Below are positions 1 to 12,098 of a stretch of 44,549 nt of DNA, piece after piece; the first letter of the stretch is position 1; every line of letters starts with the position of its first letter. The translations under genes and the position numbers were made by a program. The notes under the pieces were generated by a model. It was not told the DNA's origin. It did not search any database and saw only the letters and a list, made by a program, of their open reading frames with translations. This DNA comes from Bacteroidaceae bacterium (GTDB lineage: Bacteria > Bacteroidota > Bacteroidia > Bacteroidales > Bacteroidaceae): contig JAKSIX010000016.1 of NCBI GenBank assembly GCA_024398595.1, forward strand, positions 1 to 44,549. Reading direction: 5' to 3'.

Positions 1-68
1 CGTTGGGATTCAAACCCAAGACCTTCAGAACCGGAATCTGACGCTCTATTCAGCTAAGCTACGGGGCC
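1..68 (-). tRNA. tRNA-Arg (CCG), 3' end cut by window edge
   Basis: Read on the minus strand, the acceptor 5' strand GGCCCCG is at 62-68. It is followed by a D arm, an anticodon stem TCAGA/TCTGA enclosing the loop TTCCGGT (anticodon CCG, reads the Arg codon CGG), and a T arm TTGGG-TTTGAAT-CCCAA. Only the first two bases of the 3' acceptor strand (CG) lie inside the window, so the remaining acceptor bases and the discriminator are missing. It lies just downstream of ung on the same strand and probably has its own promoter at 80-87. Confidence 0.93.
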
Positions 69-79
69 GATAACGATTG

Positions 80-87
80 CAAAAATA
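80..87 (-). promoter_or_regulatory. -7 box of predicted tRNA-Arg promoter
   Basis: On the minus strand these bases read TATTTTTG, a full match to the Bacteroidota TAnnTTTG -7 element, ending 11 bases before the mature tRNA 5' end. No good TTTG element is seen 19-21 bases upstream, so the call rests on the -7 box and its position. Confidence 0.45.
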
Positions 88-114
88 GCAAATAATTCAA
101 TATGAAGATATGAG

Positions 115-777
115 TTACCAATCAATGACACTCATACCGTGTTCCTCCAACCACTTATTTGCCTGACTGAAATGATGGTTGCCGAAGAAACCTGCGTATG
201 CGGACAATGGCGAAGGGTGCACGGAACTCAGCACGAGATGTCGTGAACGGTCAATTACAGCACCCTTTTTCTGTGCGTATGAACCCCACAATATAAACAC
301 CAGATTCTCACGTTCCGCATCAAGTTTACTGATAACGGCATCTGTGAAAGCCTCCCACCCTTTTCCCTGATGAGACCCGGCCTGATGTTGTCTGACAGTC
401 AGCGTGGCGTTCAGGAGCAGGACACCCTGCCGTGCCCAACGGGTCAAATCGCCGTTTGCCGGTATTGGCTTACCCAAATCATCGTGAATTTCCTTGAAGA
501 TATTCTGCAACGATGGAGGGAACTGCACACCATCATTTACAGAGAAACACAGTCCGTGCGCCTGCCCCGGTCCGTGATAAGGGTCCTGCCCTATTATCAC
601 AACTTTCACGTCATCGAAAGGACAAAGGTCAAACGCATTGAATATCAGTCTGGCAGGAGGATAAACCACACCATTCCGATACTCCTGACGCACAAAATCC
701 GTCAGAATCCTGAAATACGGCTTGTCAAACTCATCCTGCAACCGCATCTTCCAGCTCTCATCTATCTTCACATCCAT
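115..777 (-). CDS. ung: Uracil-DNA glycosylase, family 1
   Basis: Removes uracil from DNA as the first step of base-excision repair. The 220-residue length is normal for family 1. The water-activating motif GQDPYHGP is at 63-70 (catalytic Asp65). LLNATLTV is at 121-128, with the uracil-contacting Asn at 123. The DNA-intercalation motif [13 protein letters not shown] is at 187-199 and carries the catalytic His187. The ATG start gives the usual short N-terminal tail. The gene follows asnA on the same strand after a 180-base gap holding a long inverted repeat, so it is probably transcribed separately. No Bacteroidota promoter is obvious in that gap. Nothing in the sequence is unusual, and all family 1 catalytic residues are present. 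Confidence 0.97.
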   Translation of the reverse strand: MDVKIDESWKMRLQDEFDKPYFRILTDFVRQEYRNGVVYPPARLIFNAFDLCPFDDVKVVIIGQDPYHGPGQAHGLCFSVNDGVQFPPSLQNIFKEIHDDLGKPIPANGDLTRWARQGVLLLNATLTVRQHQAGSHQGKGWEAFTDAVISKLDAERENLVFILWGSYAQKKGAVIDRSRHLVLSSVHPSPLSAYAGFFGNHHFSQANKWLEEHGMSVIDW

Positions 778-797
778 AAGCTATAAACTTTCCCACC

Positions 798-857
798 GAA
801 TGTGATATGACATTGTAGGAAATATGGTGTGGTTTCCGGAGATGTCATATCACATTC
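798..857. repeat. Perfect 16-bp inverted repeat (28-base loop)
   Basis: The left arm gaatgtgatatgacat (798-813) and the right arm atgtcatatcacattc (842-857) are perfect reverse complements around a 28-base loop. It sits in the asnA-ung gap. There is no T-run after either arm, so it is not a textbook intrinsic terminator. It could be an RNA stem that ends or stabilises the asnA transcript, or an operator or dispersed repeat. The structure is certain and its role is unknown. Confidence 0.8.
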
Positions 858-957
858 ACTTCGTATAATTCTCAAGTTTCGCAAGTTCTAAAATTCTGTC
901 TTTCAGGGGCTGTCAATGCTAAGAAACTGTTTAAATTTATTCTAAACCTGAGTAATT

Positions 958-1995
958 CTATATCAACTGTATGCCGGCTTCCAAGCAGGCTGCACGCTGC
1001 TCTTCCGGCCAGATACTCGCCTGAATCTCGCCGATGTGAGCCTTTTGCAGGAACAGCATACAAAGACGGGACTGCCCTATTCCTCCACCGATACAGAGCG
1101 GAAGCTCACCATTCAGCAGACGGCGGTGGAAATAGAGATCCTTACGCTGTTCCTGACCGCACAACACAAGCTGCCTCAACATAGCCTCACGGTCAACCCT
1201 GATACCCATCGAAGACAGTTCCATTGCCCTGTCCAGTATAGGATTCCACACCAGAAGGTCACCATTCAGACCGTCAAACCCATCCTCATTGGGAGTGCTC
1301 CAGTCATCATAGTCCGGGGCTCGCAAATCGTGCGGTTCACCGTCACCTAGTTTTCCGCCGATTCCCATTATGAATACAGCTCCGTATTTACGGGTTATCT
1401 CATCTTCACGCTCTTTCGGAGTCATATCCGGATACATCCTGCGCAGCTCCTCGGAATGTATGAAGAACACCTCTCTTGCCAGGAACGGCTCCAGTTCAGG
1501 ATATGTCTCATTGATAAGATACTCAGTCCTGAGCATAGCCGAATATATACGCCGTACGATGCGCTTCAGGAAAGCTATATTCCTGTCCTCCGGCAGAATA
1601 GTTCTTTCCCAGTCCCACTGATCCACATACAGTGAATGCAGATTACCCAAACTTTCATCGGCACGTATGGCGTTCATATCCGTATATATGCCATATCCTG
1701 CCCGCACATTATATTCCGCCAATGTCAGACGTTTCCACTTGGCAAGAGAATGCACTACCTCCGCACGCGCATCGTTCAAATCACGGATTGGAAATGTCAC
1801 CGCGCGTTCCACCCCGCTCAGGTCATCATTTATACCCATGCCCTGCAGCACAAACAGCGGAGCCGTGACACGTCTCAACTGCAGACCGGTAGAAAGATTC
1901 TGCTGGAAGAAGTCCTTTATCAGCTTGATGCCCTGTTCTGTCTGCCTCATTGACAGAATCTGACGGTAATTCTCCGGGATAATTAAGTAACTCAT
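958..1995 (-). CDS. asnA: Aspartate-ammonia ligase (asparagine synthetase A)
   Basis: Makes asparagine from aspartate, ammonia and ATP (AMP-forming) in the cytoplasm. The 345-residue length is typical of AsnA, which has a class II aminoacyl-tRNA synthetase fold. Recognisable blocks are the N-terminal YLIIPENYRQ, the middle segment AEYNVRAGYGIYTDMNAIR, the segment HSLYVDQWDWE, and the ATP-site GGGIGQSRLCM starting at residue 303. The gene follows lptD on the same strand with a 15-base gap and has no promoter of its own there, so it is probably cotranscribed. Pairing with lptD looks like operon sharing rather than shared function. It is ammonia-dependent, unlike the glutamine-dependent AsnB. 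Confidence 0.97.
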   Translation of the reverse strand: MSYLIIPENYRQILSMRQTEQGIKLIKDFFQQNLSTGLQLRRVTAPLFVLQGMGINDDLSGVERAVTFPIRDLNDARAEVVHSLAKWKRLTLAEYNVRAGYGIYTDMNAIRADESLGNLHSLYVDQWDWERTILPEDRNIAFLKRIVRRIYSAMLRTEYLINETYPELEPFLAREVFFIHSEELRRMYPDMTPKEREDEITRKYGAVFIMGIGGKLGDGEPHDLRAPDYDDWSTPNEDGFDGLNGDLLVWNPILDRAMELSSMGIRVDREAMLRQLVLCGQEQRKDLYFHRRLLNGELPLCIGGGIGQSRLCMLFLQKAHIGEIQASIWPEEQRAACLEAGIQLI

Positions 1996-2010
1996 TTTCT
2001 ATCAGATGTA

Positions 2011-4758
2011 TTAATACCAATTCGCATTGCTTATTGAATCACTGCGTTTCTTCACCTTCAGCAAATCCGCAACCATGCTGGAATTGGCCTGAATTGCCAG
2101 ATTGTACGATGTATATGGTTTCAGGACTACACTACACGAAAGCGTGAAGCAGTGAAGATCCCTTGTTATATTCATTGTCGTTGTAGTAAAGTCGTGATTC
2201 CGGAAATCCCACCCTGAGGAGAAATTAATATTCCACTTGTTCGTCAGCTTAAGATTACCGGAAGCGTTAAGACTATGTGTAAATCCGTACGGATAGCGCA
2301 TTCTGTCAGGGTTTATAGGAGCCGATGTGTCTTCGCGCATAGTTATACCGTATGAAAGCGACAGAGACCAGACAGGCTTGTAACTCACGTATCCGTCCTC
2401 ATCGAGAGACACGGAATTTTCGTTTCCGCCATCACCGCCCTGTCCGTCACGCATTCCACCTTTCCCGGGCGCAGATGCTGCAGTTGCAATTGTATTCGAA
2501 GCGGAAGATTCATCGTCACCATTCCCCCTATGCTTCAGTTTGTCTATCTTTTCCTTCCATTCCCGCAACGTATTGTTGCTGAACGTGTATGAGAGATTCT
2601 GGCTCATTCCCTGAAAACGTCCGAAACGTCCGAACGAATACTCCGTCCGATCGCTGGTAACGACCTTGCCGTTGTCATCAAACTCATACGCATAAGTAGC
2701 CCACACGGCATTGAGGCTGAACGTATAATTCTTTGTGATTTTTATTCTTGTGGTTGTTGACAGGTCGCTCCAAGGTCTCTTGGCCGCAGCTGTATTATAT
2801 GACATACTCGCACCAAGCTGGTCGATAAGAGGGATTTTCCTGACACCTGTAGTATCACGGTCTGAGCGTACTTTCATCTCTATGTTGTTTGATACGCTCA
2901 TGGATATACGGCCGGATTCGCCTTGCGGGGCCGTTCCGTACATCATTCCGGAATATGGTGAATACGTGACTGTACGGACCTCCCCATCCTGATCTGTGTA
3001 TACATAGGTATCGTAGAAGCCATACTTTGGATCGCTGAAATCAGGAGACATACTGTAAGACACCTGCGGAGAGAACAAATGACGGACCATTATCAGTTTG
3101 TCTCCGAATAACTTTTTCCACAATCCGGACGGTGTGTAAAAACCATACAGCTTGGTATTGGCGGATACAGCGAAATCATAATTATATACTCTGTTGAATC
3201 CGTACACAGTATCGCGTCTGACGGCATTTGCATCTTCGTCCCAAGACTGGTTTACACGACTGGTGTACCACCTCGACGTATAGTTGAATGACGGCGTGAC
3301 ATTGATGTTTTTAAGTATCTGGAATGTCGCGCTGACAGGTATTGAATGCTTTATTCCATTGTTCCAGTCACGTATGATGCTCTTATGGAACAGTTCGCTT
3401 TCCCTTGTGCTGATGCTGTTGCTGAGCGAGCCGTTGTAAGTGAATGAGATTTTTTCATACCACTTGCTGTCACCGGCTGATTTCTTGCGTTTGAACGGAT
3501 AGATTCTGTTTACCGATACTGTCAGCGACGGCAACGTCATGGAGATTGTAGAATCCCGCATATTCTGCGAAAGGTTCATTGATGAAGACAATGAAATGCC
3601 CGACCTCGGGAAACTCTTCGAGTAACTTATACTTGAAGTACGGGTACTCTGCGAAGTCAGTGCCGGATTATACAGACTGGACAGATTGGAACGTTCGTAA
3701 CTTGAAGTCGCAAAGTTCACACTTGCCGAGAAATTAGATGTCGGATTCATCTTGGAATCCTGCCTATGACTCCACTTGAGCTTGAAATCCTTACTCACGG
3801 CATAGTCCGGCAAACCGTCATCGCCTACTTTTGTCACCAAATAGCTGGCATAGAAATTGCCGGAGAACTTATAGCGTTTTTTATAGTTGAAATCGGCGGA
3901 AAGTCCCCAGGAACCCTTTGTAAAGATTTCCCCCAACAGTTTAAGATCCATTTTATCAGAAATGGCAAAATAGTAACCGCCATCCTTCAGATAAAAGCCA
4001 CGGCTCATCTCATCGCCGTAAGTAGGCATTATTATTCCGGAGGCATAATCGCTGTTCGTAAACGGGAAGAAGCCGAATGGAATGAACAACGGCAAAGGTA
4101 CTCCCATGAATTCCAGATACGCAGGTCCGAACACCACATCTCTGTTAGGGCGCACCTTGGCACGCGTTATGCGTATTCCGAAATGCGGATCTTCGTGATT
4201 ATCGCAGGTAGTATATATCCCGTTCTCAATATAGTACTCGCCTTCTGAGCCTTTTTTCGCATCCCGGCTTGTCATATATCCTTCACCCTGCTGCGTGACT
4301 ACATGATTTATGTAGCCTTTCTTGGTCTTGATGTTGTAGCTCATGTGTGTTGATTCATACGGAGTGGCACCATCCATAAAAACCGGCGTGCCAGCCCATT
4401 CGTCCAAAGAATCCCTGACACCATCAGCATATACCAGACTGCTGTCTATACGCATCCTTATTACAGCCGCTTCCAATGTAATATTCTGGTATTTTACTGA
4501 GCTGTTGCCATAGAGAGTGGCATCACCGCCCATCACCCATACCATTGAATCCGTGGAATTGTATTTGACAGGAGCATCCAAAGGCTTGTTTTCGGAGTCT
4601 ATGCTGTCTGTCATTATCGAATCGGTCGCTACAGAATCTGACGGAATGGTCAGACTATCCGATAGGAGCGATAAGGTATCGGGGGGAATGACATCCGGCT
4701 GCTGGGCAGATATTCCCTGTGCGCACAGCAGAACAAACGCCGGAAAGACAAATTTCAT
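2011..4758 (-). CDS. lptD: LPS-assembly outer membrane protein LptD
   Basis: Outer-membrane beta-barrel of the LPS transport machine; with LptE it inserts LPS into the outer leaflet. I place the start at the ATG at 4758 because MKFVFPAFVLLCAQGISA is then a clean signal peptide. An in-frame GTG at 4785 would add nine residues. The 915-residue protein has a Ser/Asp-rich linker (about 25-60), an OstA-type beta-jellyroll region (about 60-180) and a long barrel. Conserved stretches include YYIENGIYTTCDN and the nearby PLPLFIPFGFFPF. The C-terminal half shows alternating aromatic and polar barrel strands and a Gly/Asp/Ser-rich loop near residue 760. It precedes asnA by 15 bases. No LptE gene is nearby. 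Confidence 0.9.
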   Translation of the reverse strand: MKFVFPAFVLLCAQGISAQQPDVIPPDTLSLLSDSLTIPSDSVATDSIMTDSIDSENKPLDAPVKYNSTDSMVWVMGGDATLYGNSSVKYQNITLEAAVIRMRIDSSLVYADGVRDSLDEWAGTPVFMDGATPYESTHMSYNIKTKKGYINHVVTQQGEGYMTSRDAKKGSEGEYYIENGIYTTCDNHEDPHFGIRITRAKVRPNRDVVFGPAYLEFMGVPLPLFIPFGFFPFTNSDYASGIIMPTYGDEMSRGFYLKDGGYYFAISDKMDLKLLGEIFTKGSWGLSADFNYKKRYKFSGNFYASYLVTKVGDDGLPDYAVSKDFKLKWSHRQDSKMNPTSNFSASVNFATSSYERSNLSSLYNPALTSQSTRTSSISYSKSFPRSGISLSSSMNLSQNMRDSTISMTLPSLTVSVNRIYPFKRKKSAGDSKWYEKISFTYNGSLSNSISTRESELFHKSIIRDWNNGIKHSIPVSATFQILKNINVTPSFNYTSRWYTSRVNQSWDEDANAVRRDTVYGFNRVYNYDFAVSANTKLYGFYTPSGLWKKLFGDKLIMVRHLFSPQVSYSMSPDFSDPKYGFYDTYVYTDQDGEVRTVTYSPYSGMMYGTAPQGESGRISMSVSNNIEMKVRSDRDTTGVRKIPLIDQLGASMSYNTAAAKRPWSDLSTTTRIKITKNYTFSLNAVWATYAYEFDDNGKVVTSDRTEYSFGRFGRFQGMSQNLSYTFSNNTLREWKEKIDKLKHRGNGDDESSASNTIATAASAPGKGGMRDGQGGDGGNENSVSLDEDGYVSYKPVWSLSLSYGITMREDTSAPINPDRMRYPYGFTHSLNASGNLKLTNKWNINFSSGWDFRNHDFTTTTMNITRDLHCFTLSCSVVLKPYTSYNLAIQANSSMVADLLKVKKRSDSISNANWY

Positions 4759-4813
4759 AAAAGCCGGAACGGCAGACCCCTTCACTTTACACTTGATGCT
4801 ATATACAAAAATG

Positions 4814-4821
4814 CAAAGTTA
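4814..4821 (-). promoter_or_regulatory. -7 box of predicted lptD-asnA promoter
   Basis: The minus strand reads TAACTTTG, a full match to TAnnTTTG, in the 106-base gap upstream of lptD. It implies a leader of roughly 50 bases to the ATG at 4758. The -33 region is poor (no TTTG at the expected distance). Confidence 0.45.
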
Positions 4822-4864
4822 TAGATTATTTTTAAAGGAAGTGCGTACTTCACCTTCGGATTGG

Positions 4865-5404
4865 TTACAGAAAGCGTTCACACCATTCCTTGAAACGTTC
4901 CACCTCCTCATTGCCGAATCTGGACAGACTGCTTTCAATATCAGCAACGCTTTTTTCCGCAGACCGGTGTGTCTTTGAATAGAACTTATCGGCAAAGCAC
5001 ACTATAGTTTCCTCTACAGACACAGGACGCATATCACGATGCGGTATCGGCAGATTCCTGTCTATTATGGCCTGTAGTGAGAGACCGGTTCCCGTATGCC
5101 TCTCACAGACAAGAGCATGTCGCGGAAGTCCCTCTGCACGCAGCAGTTCGGCACCAAGATATCCGTGAGCAATATACGGATTTGTCCCGAAGCAATGTAT
5201 CGGTGCAGCATCTGTAAGATAAATTCCTATATCGTGCAGCATTGCGGCCTCCTCTATGAACTTATTGTCAGCACAAAGCTCAGGATGGGACAGGGAAATG
5301 GACAGTGCCTTATCCGCCACGCAACGGCTATGGGTCATCAGCAAATCATAAAGAGGCTTGTTGTCTGCATAATACCTGTCATACAGACATCTCCAGTCAA
5401 TCAT
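4865..5404 (-). CDS. HD-domain metal-dependent phosphohydrolase
   Basis: A stand-alone HDIG-type HD domain of 179 residues. Metal ligands expected for the fold are visible: His25, the HDIG pair His57-Asp58, His80, His103 and Asp139 in CFADK. The family hydrolyses phosphoester bonds, often in nucleotides, and small single-domain members like this are usually annotated only as HD-domain proteins. The substrate cannot be read from sequence. The start is 4 bases from the stop of the upstream beta-galactosidase, so the two are likely cotranscribed and perhaps translationally coupled. No signal peptide is present, so the protein should be cytoplasmic, unlike its secreted partner. The functional link is unclear. 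Confidence 0.85.
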   Translation of the reverse strand: MIDWRCLYDRYYADNKPLYDLLMTHSRCVADKALSISLSHPELCADNKFIEEAAMLHDIGIYLTDAAPIHCFGTNPYIAHGYLGAELLRAEGLPRHALVCERHTGTGLSLQAIIDRNLPIPHRDMRPVSVEETIVCFADKFYSKTHRSAEKSVADIESSLSRFGNEEVERFKEWCERFL

Positions 5405-5408
5405 AATA

Positions 5409-8528
<3,120 letters not shown>

Positions 8529-8530
8529 TT

Positions 8531-8585
8531 ATTGGGGCACAATTTAGCAAAAAAAAACGTACGCCGTTGATAATTGGGGCACAAT
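8531..8585. repeat. 13-bp direct repeat in divergent promoter region
   Basis: The sequence attggggcacaat occurs at 8531-8543 and again at 8573-8585, 42 bases apart (about four helical turns). The second copy lies between the predicted -33 and -7 elements of the rightward promoter. The first lies next to the start of the leftward beta-galactosidase gene. This arrangement fits operator sites for a dimeric regulator, which is an inference. Confidence 0.7.
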
Positions 8586-8597
8586 AATATATCTTTG
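8567..8597 (+). promoter_or_regulatory. Predicted promoter of the DUF6057-propeller-amidase operon
   Basis: TTG at 8567-8569, a 20-base spacer, then TATCTTTG at 8590-8597 match the Bacteroidota TTTG-N19/21-TAnnTTTG pattern. It lies 28 bases before the ATG at 8626. The spacer contains the second copy of the 13-base repeat, which suggests regulation. Confidence 0.6.
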
Positions 8598-8625
8598 TAA
8601 GATAAAACATATAACCTGTTCTGCA

Positions 8626-10566
8626 ATGGCTGACCGCAATTCCAATGACTTTCCCCGCTATATTTTCCCTGCTGCTCTGGCATTATCTGCCATAGCCATC
8701 TGGATAATATTGTCATTTCACTGTCAGGACTTACTGCTTAAGATAGAAAGCCGTTCACTCTTCCTGACTACAGATCTGTATTTCAAGGAACGGATGCTCT
8801 CGGTCGGAGGTCTGCTGACATATATAAGCTGTTTTCTGACATTATTCCTCCAGTTTCCACCCATCGGCGCACTGACAGCAGTGATATTATGGTGTTGTGT
8901 GACACTACTGACAAAAAAGACATTCCATCTGGAAGGAGGAGTCTCGGCTCTGGCATTTATACCGGCAGCCATTCTGATTGCCGCAGATATGCAATCCGGA
9001 TATATGATATTCGCATACAGGGATCAGGGATGGTTTTTTCTGCCGTCGTTGGGATTTCTCACCACACTGACCGCCGTTTATTGTTACAACAGAATCGAGA
9101 ACAACCGGAACAAACTGATATTCATAATTATCTGGACGTTGGCGGCGTACCCGTTATCCGGCTTCTACGCATTGCTCGGAACAGCTGCCATCGCGGTGCA
9201 GGCCCTGGCAAAGCCTTCTGGCAGCAATATCCTGCAGGCAGCGGCTGCCATAGCGGCAATAGCCCTGTTCCCCCGTTTTTGGAGCGGCACCGTCTATTAC
9301 ACCGGGCGCGTCGCCGCATCATATATTGCCGCATTGCCACAGATATTCGATATGAACGAATACCACACACTATGGATACCATATATAATACTTGTTGCCG
9401 CAACACTATTTCTGGCGTACATCGGTTCCACGACCAAGAGACTTCCAACAGCACTTCCAGACATTGCTTCGTACCTGACCGGCACTGTGATATCCATATT
9501 GTCAGTCTGGATATTCTGGTACGATGACCCTGATTTCATCAACGATTTGAAAATGGACTCTGCAATTGAGAGACAGGACTGGAAAGAGGTAGTGCGCATA
9601 CACGACAGGGACACAAGACGTTTCGCCAGACACAATGCCAGAGTCTTCAGCAAGCGGAGCAGGGAACTTGAAACAGCATCGCATACCGACAGAGATGATA
9701 TCATAGCCGGCTATGAATACAAATTCCATATTCCGACACGTACTATGGTAATGTACAAGGATCTGGCACTCCTACGGCTTGGAACGGCCGGTTCCCAGGC
9801 ATTCTGCCATGCCGAAGGTGACTATATGCCGCCGTCTCCGGTAGTCATCTCTCTGGCAATACAATGCGGCAAACAGCTTTACTATAATTATGGTATTCCA
9901 AATTTCTGTTACAGATGGTGCATAGAAGACGCGGTAGAGTACGGATGGAGCGTTGAGGTTTTGAAATACGCAATACGCTGTACCGTGATAGGCGAAGACT
10001 GGGATATTGCAGACAAATACATCAGTCAGCTGGAGCACTCGCCCTTCCATCGGAAATGGGCAAAGAAGCAAAGGGAACTTCTGCATCATCCGGAACTCAT
10101 CAGAGAGTCAGATGAATATCGCAGTATTCTACCGTTGATGTGTGGCACGGACGATATCAACAGTGACGAGTCCATGATTGAGAAATTCATTATGGAGCAT
10201 TTCATAACCTACAACTGGCTGAACTCAACAGCCGAAGGATGCGAAGCCGCAATGCTATGGATTATGCGTGCCCAGAACATCAAGGCATTCTGGGCCCAGC
10301 TTGCCAACTGGATATTCACACACCCTGACAAGACACTGCCGAGACATTATCAGGAAGCTGCATACTTGTACGAACAGCTTGAAGGACGCAGTATTCCCAA
10401 TCTGGAAATCAGTCCGGAAGTTATCCGCAGCTACGACAGATTCATGAAATTCAATGCATCCCATCCTATCCGTAACCTGAGAGAGTCAAGCTATATCTAC
10501 GGACAGGATTTCGGAGACACCTTTTACTATTATTACTTTTTTGCAAGGGATCAGCAAACCCATTAG
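8626..10566 (+). CDS. DUF6057-like multi-pass membrane protein
   Basis: A 646-residue protein with about ten hydrophobic segments in residues 1-305 (for example PAALALSAIAIWIILSF and GTVISILSVWIFWY), then a soluble, helix-rich C-terminal half (about 310-646) rich in aromatic residues. The architecture matches the poorly studied Bacteroidota family DUF6057, which I recall from memory rather than from a search. No catalytic motif is evident. The extreme C-terminus has an unusual aromatic run, YYYYYFF. It is the first gene of a plus-strand run, 14 bases before the propeller lipoprotein and then the amidase, which suggests a cell-envelope role. Start chosen as the first ATG after a good promoter. 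Function unknown. Confidence 0.8.
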   Translation: MADRNSNDFPRYIFPAALALSAIAIWIILSFHCQDLLLKIESRSLFLTTDLYFKERMLSVGGLLTYISCFLTLFLQFPPIGALTAVILWCCVTLLTKKTFHLEGGVSALAFIPAAILIAADMQSGYMIFAYRDQGWFFLPSLGFLTTLTAVYCYNRIENNRNKLIFIIIWTLAAYPLSGFYALLGTAAIAVQALAKPSGSNILQAAAAIAAIALFPRFWSGTVYYTGRVAASYIAALPQIFDMNEYHTLWIPYIILVAATLFLAYIGSTTKRLPTALPDIASYLTGTVISILSVWIFWYDDPDFINDLKMDSAIERQDWKEVVRIHDRDTRRFARHNARVFSKRSRELETASHTDRDDIIAGYEYKFHIPTRTMVMYKDLALLRLGTAGSQAFCHAEGDYMPPSPVVISLAIQCGKQLYYNYGIPNFCYRWCIEDAVEYGWSVEVLKYAIRCTVIGEDWDIADKYISQLEHSPFHRKWAKKQRELLHHPELIRESDEYRSILPLMCGTDDINSDESMIEKFIMEHFITYNWLNSTAEGCEAAMLWIMRAQNIKAFWAQLANWIFTHPDKTLPRHYQEAAYLYEQLEGRSIPNLEISPEVIRSYDRFMKFNASHPIRNLRESSYIYGQDFGDTFYYYYFFARDQQTH

Positions 10567-10580
10567 AACCTGTTTTTCGA

Positions 10581-12089
10581 ATGAAACATACTTTTTACAC
10601 TTCAGTCCTCATATCCATACTGACAGCATGTACAGTTCATGCACCGCAGCAGTATGAGCAATCGGGCGCAGCACCGGAACTTTTCCCTGACTACCGGAAC
10701 ATCACAGTGCCGTCAAATATTGCGCCACTCAATTTCAAAATCACCAGCCCGGGAGAACGTTTCATCACGGTATTCACCTGCGGAGACTACAGCGTTACGC
10801 TGAAAGGCATGAAAACAGATATGCCTTCACGCAAATGGGACAGGCTCAAGTCCTGCGGCAATACAATCAAAGTTGAGGTGTTCGCACGCAAATCCGGGAA
10901 ATGGTCATCACACAGTCCATTCAGCATCACACTGGCAGAACCGATTGACCGATACATATCCTATAGAATCATACCGCCAGGATACCAGAGCTATCAGCAG
11001 CTGACGCTGAACCAGCGAGACCTGACATCGTTCAAAGAGAAAATCATACTCTGCAATTCACTTGTCCAGTCTGCAAACACAACCGGAAGCTGCATAAATT
11101 GCCATCATTACCGTAATTACAGAACAGACAACATGCAGTTCCACGTCAGGGAAGGAAAAGCAGGAACAATACTGGTGCTGGATGGAGAGATTCACAAGAT
11201 CAATCTGAAGACCGACTCGACAAGGTCTGCAGGCGTATATCCGGCGTGGCATCCGACACACGATTACATTGCATACTCCAACAATCAGACACGCCAGGCT
11301 TTTTTCCTGTATGGCAACAACAGAATACAGGGATTCGACACATTCAGCGATCTCGTTCTGTACGACATCAAATCCAATACGGTCAGCATCATTGAGAATG
11401 CTCCTGACGAATTCGAATGCTATCCGACGTGGTCGCCTGACGGAAGGACTCTCTTCTACGTATCAGCTCACATAATTCTCAAGACGGACAGCGACGGTCG
11501 CCCTACAGACATACTGGACCATTTGCAGGATTTCCATTACAATCTGTATATGAAGCCGTTCGACCCGGAGACAGGCACCTGGGGTACAAGCCGGAAAATA
11601 ATAGATGCCCAAGCCTCGAACACCAGCATCACATTGCCACGTGTATCACCCGATGGCAAATATCTGATGTTCGCGATGGGGTCTCACGGGGTATTGCACC
11701 TCTACAACAAGGATGCTGACCTCTACCTGATGAATCTCACGAACGGTAAAGTCAGAAATCTGCACGAGATAAACAGCGATGAAGCGGAAAGCTACCATTC
11801 CTGGTCAAGCAATGGAAAATGGCTGATTTTCAGCACACGCCGGGACAACGGTGTAGTAACCAGACCATACATCGCCTATATGAACGATGACGGCACTTTC
11901 ACCAAACCATTCGCACTGCCGCAGAAAGACCCCGACTATTCCATAAAATTCATGAACGCATTCAACGTTCCGGAATTTATGATTGAACCTGTGAGAATCA
12001 ATCAGCATAAATTCGCAAGATACATCAACAGGCATTCCTCCGAACCTGTAGGATTCAGGGCTAAGAAAGAGAATCCTTCATTACGGTGA
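10581..12089 (+). CDS. TolB-like beta-propeller lipoprotein with CxxCH motif
   Basis: A 502-residue exported protein. The signal ends in a lipobox-like LTAC with Cys17, so it is probably lipidated. Residues about 40-125 look like a beta-sandwich. From about 215 on there are repeated PD40/TolB-type blades: YPAWHPTHDYIAYSNN, YPTWSPDGRTLFYVS, PRVSPDGKYLMFAMGS and HSWSSNGKWLIFSTRR. Residues 171-175 are CINCH, a single CxxCH, the c-type haem attachment motif or a metal or disulfide site. This is odd for TolB-like proteins of known function. It is not TolB itself, because no Tol-Pal genes are present. It sits 14 bases after the membrane protein and 9 before the amidase, so it likely acts in the same envelope process. 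Confidence 0.82.
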   Translation: MKHTFYTSVLISILTACTVHAPQQYEQSGAAPELFPDYRNITVPSNIAPLNFKITSPGERFITVFTCGDYSVTLKGMKTDMPSRKWDRLKSCGNTIKVEVFARKSGKWSSHSPFSITLAEPIDRYISYRIIPPGYQSYQQLTLNQRDLTSFKEKIILCNSLVQSANTTGSCINCHHYRNYRTDNMQFHVREGKAGTILVLDGEIHKINLKTDSTRSAGVYPAWHPTHDYIAYSNNQTRQAFFLYGNNRIQGFDTFSDLVLYDIKSNTVSIIENAPDEFECYPTWSPDGRTLFYVSAHIILKTDSDGRPTDILDHLQDFHYNLYMKPFDPETGTWGTSRKIIDAQASNTSITLPRVSPDGKYLMFAMGSHGVLHLYNKDADLYLMNLTNGKVRNLHEINSDEAESYHSWSSNGKWLIFSTRRDNGVVTRPYIAYMNDDGTFTKPFALPQKDPDYSIKFMNAFNVPEFMIEPVRINQHKFARYINRHSSEPVGFRAKKENPSLR

Positions 12090-12098
12090 CAGACGAAA

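Noticed and set aside
4759-4785. GTG start adding nine residues to LptD
   Set aside because: The ATG at 4758 gives a textbook signal peptide, while the extension puts charged and polar residues before it without a clear ribosome-binding sequence.
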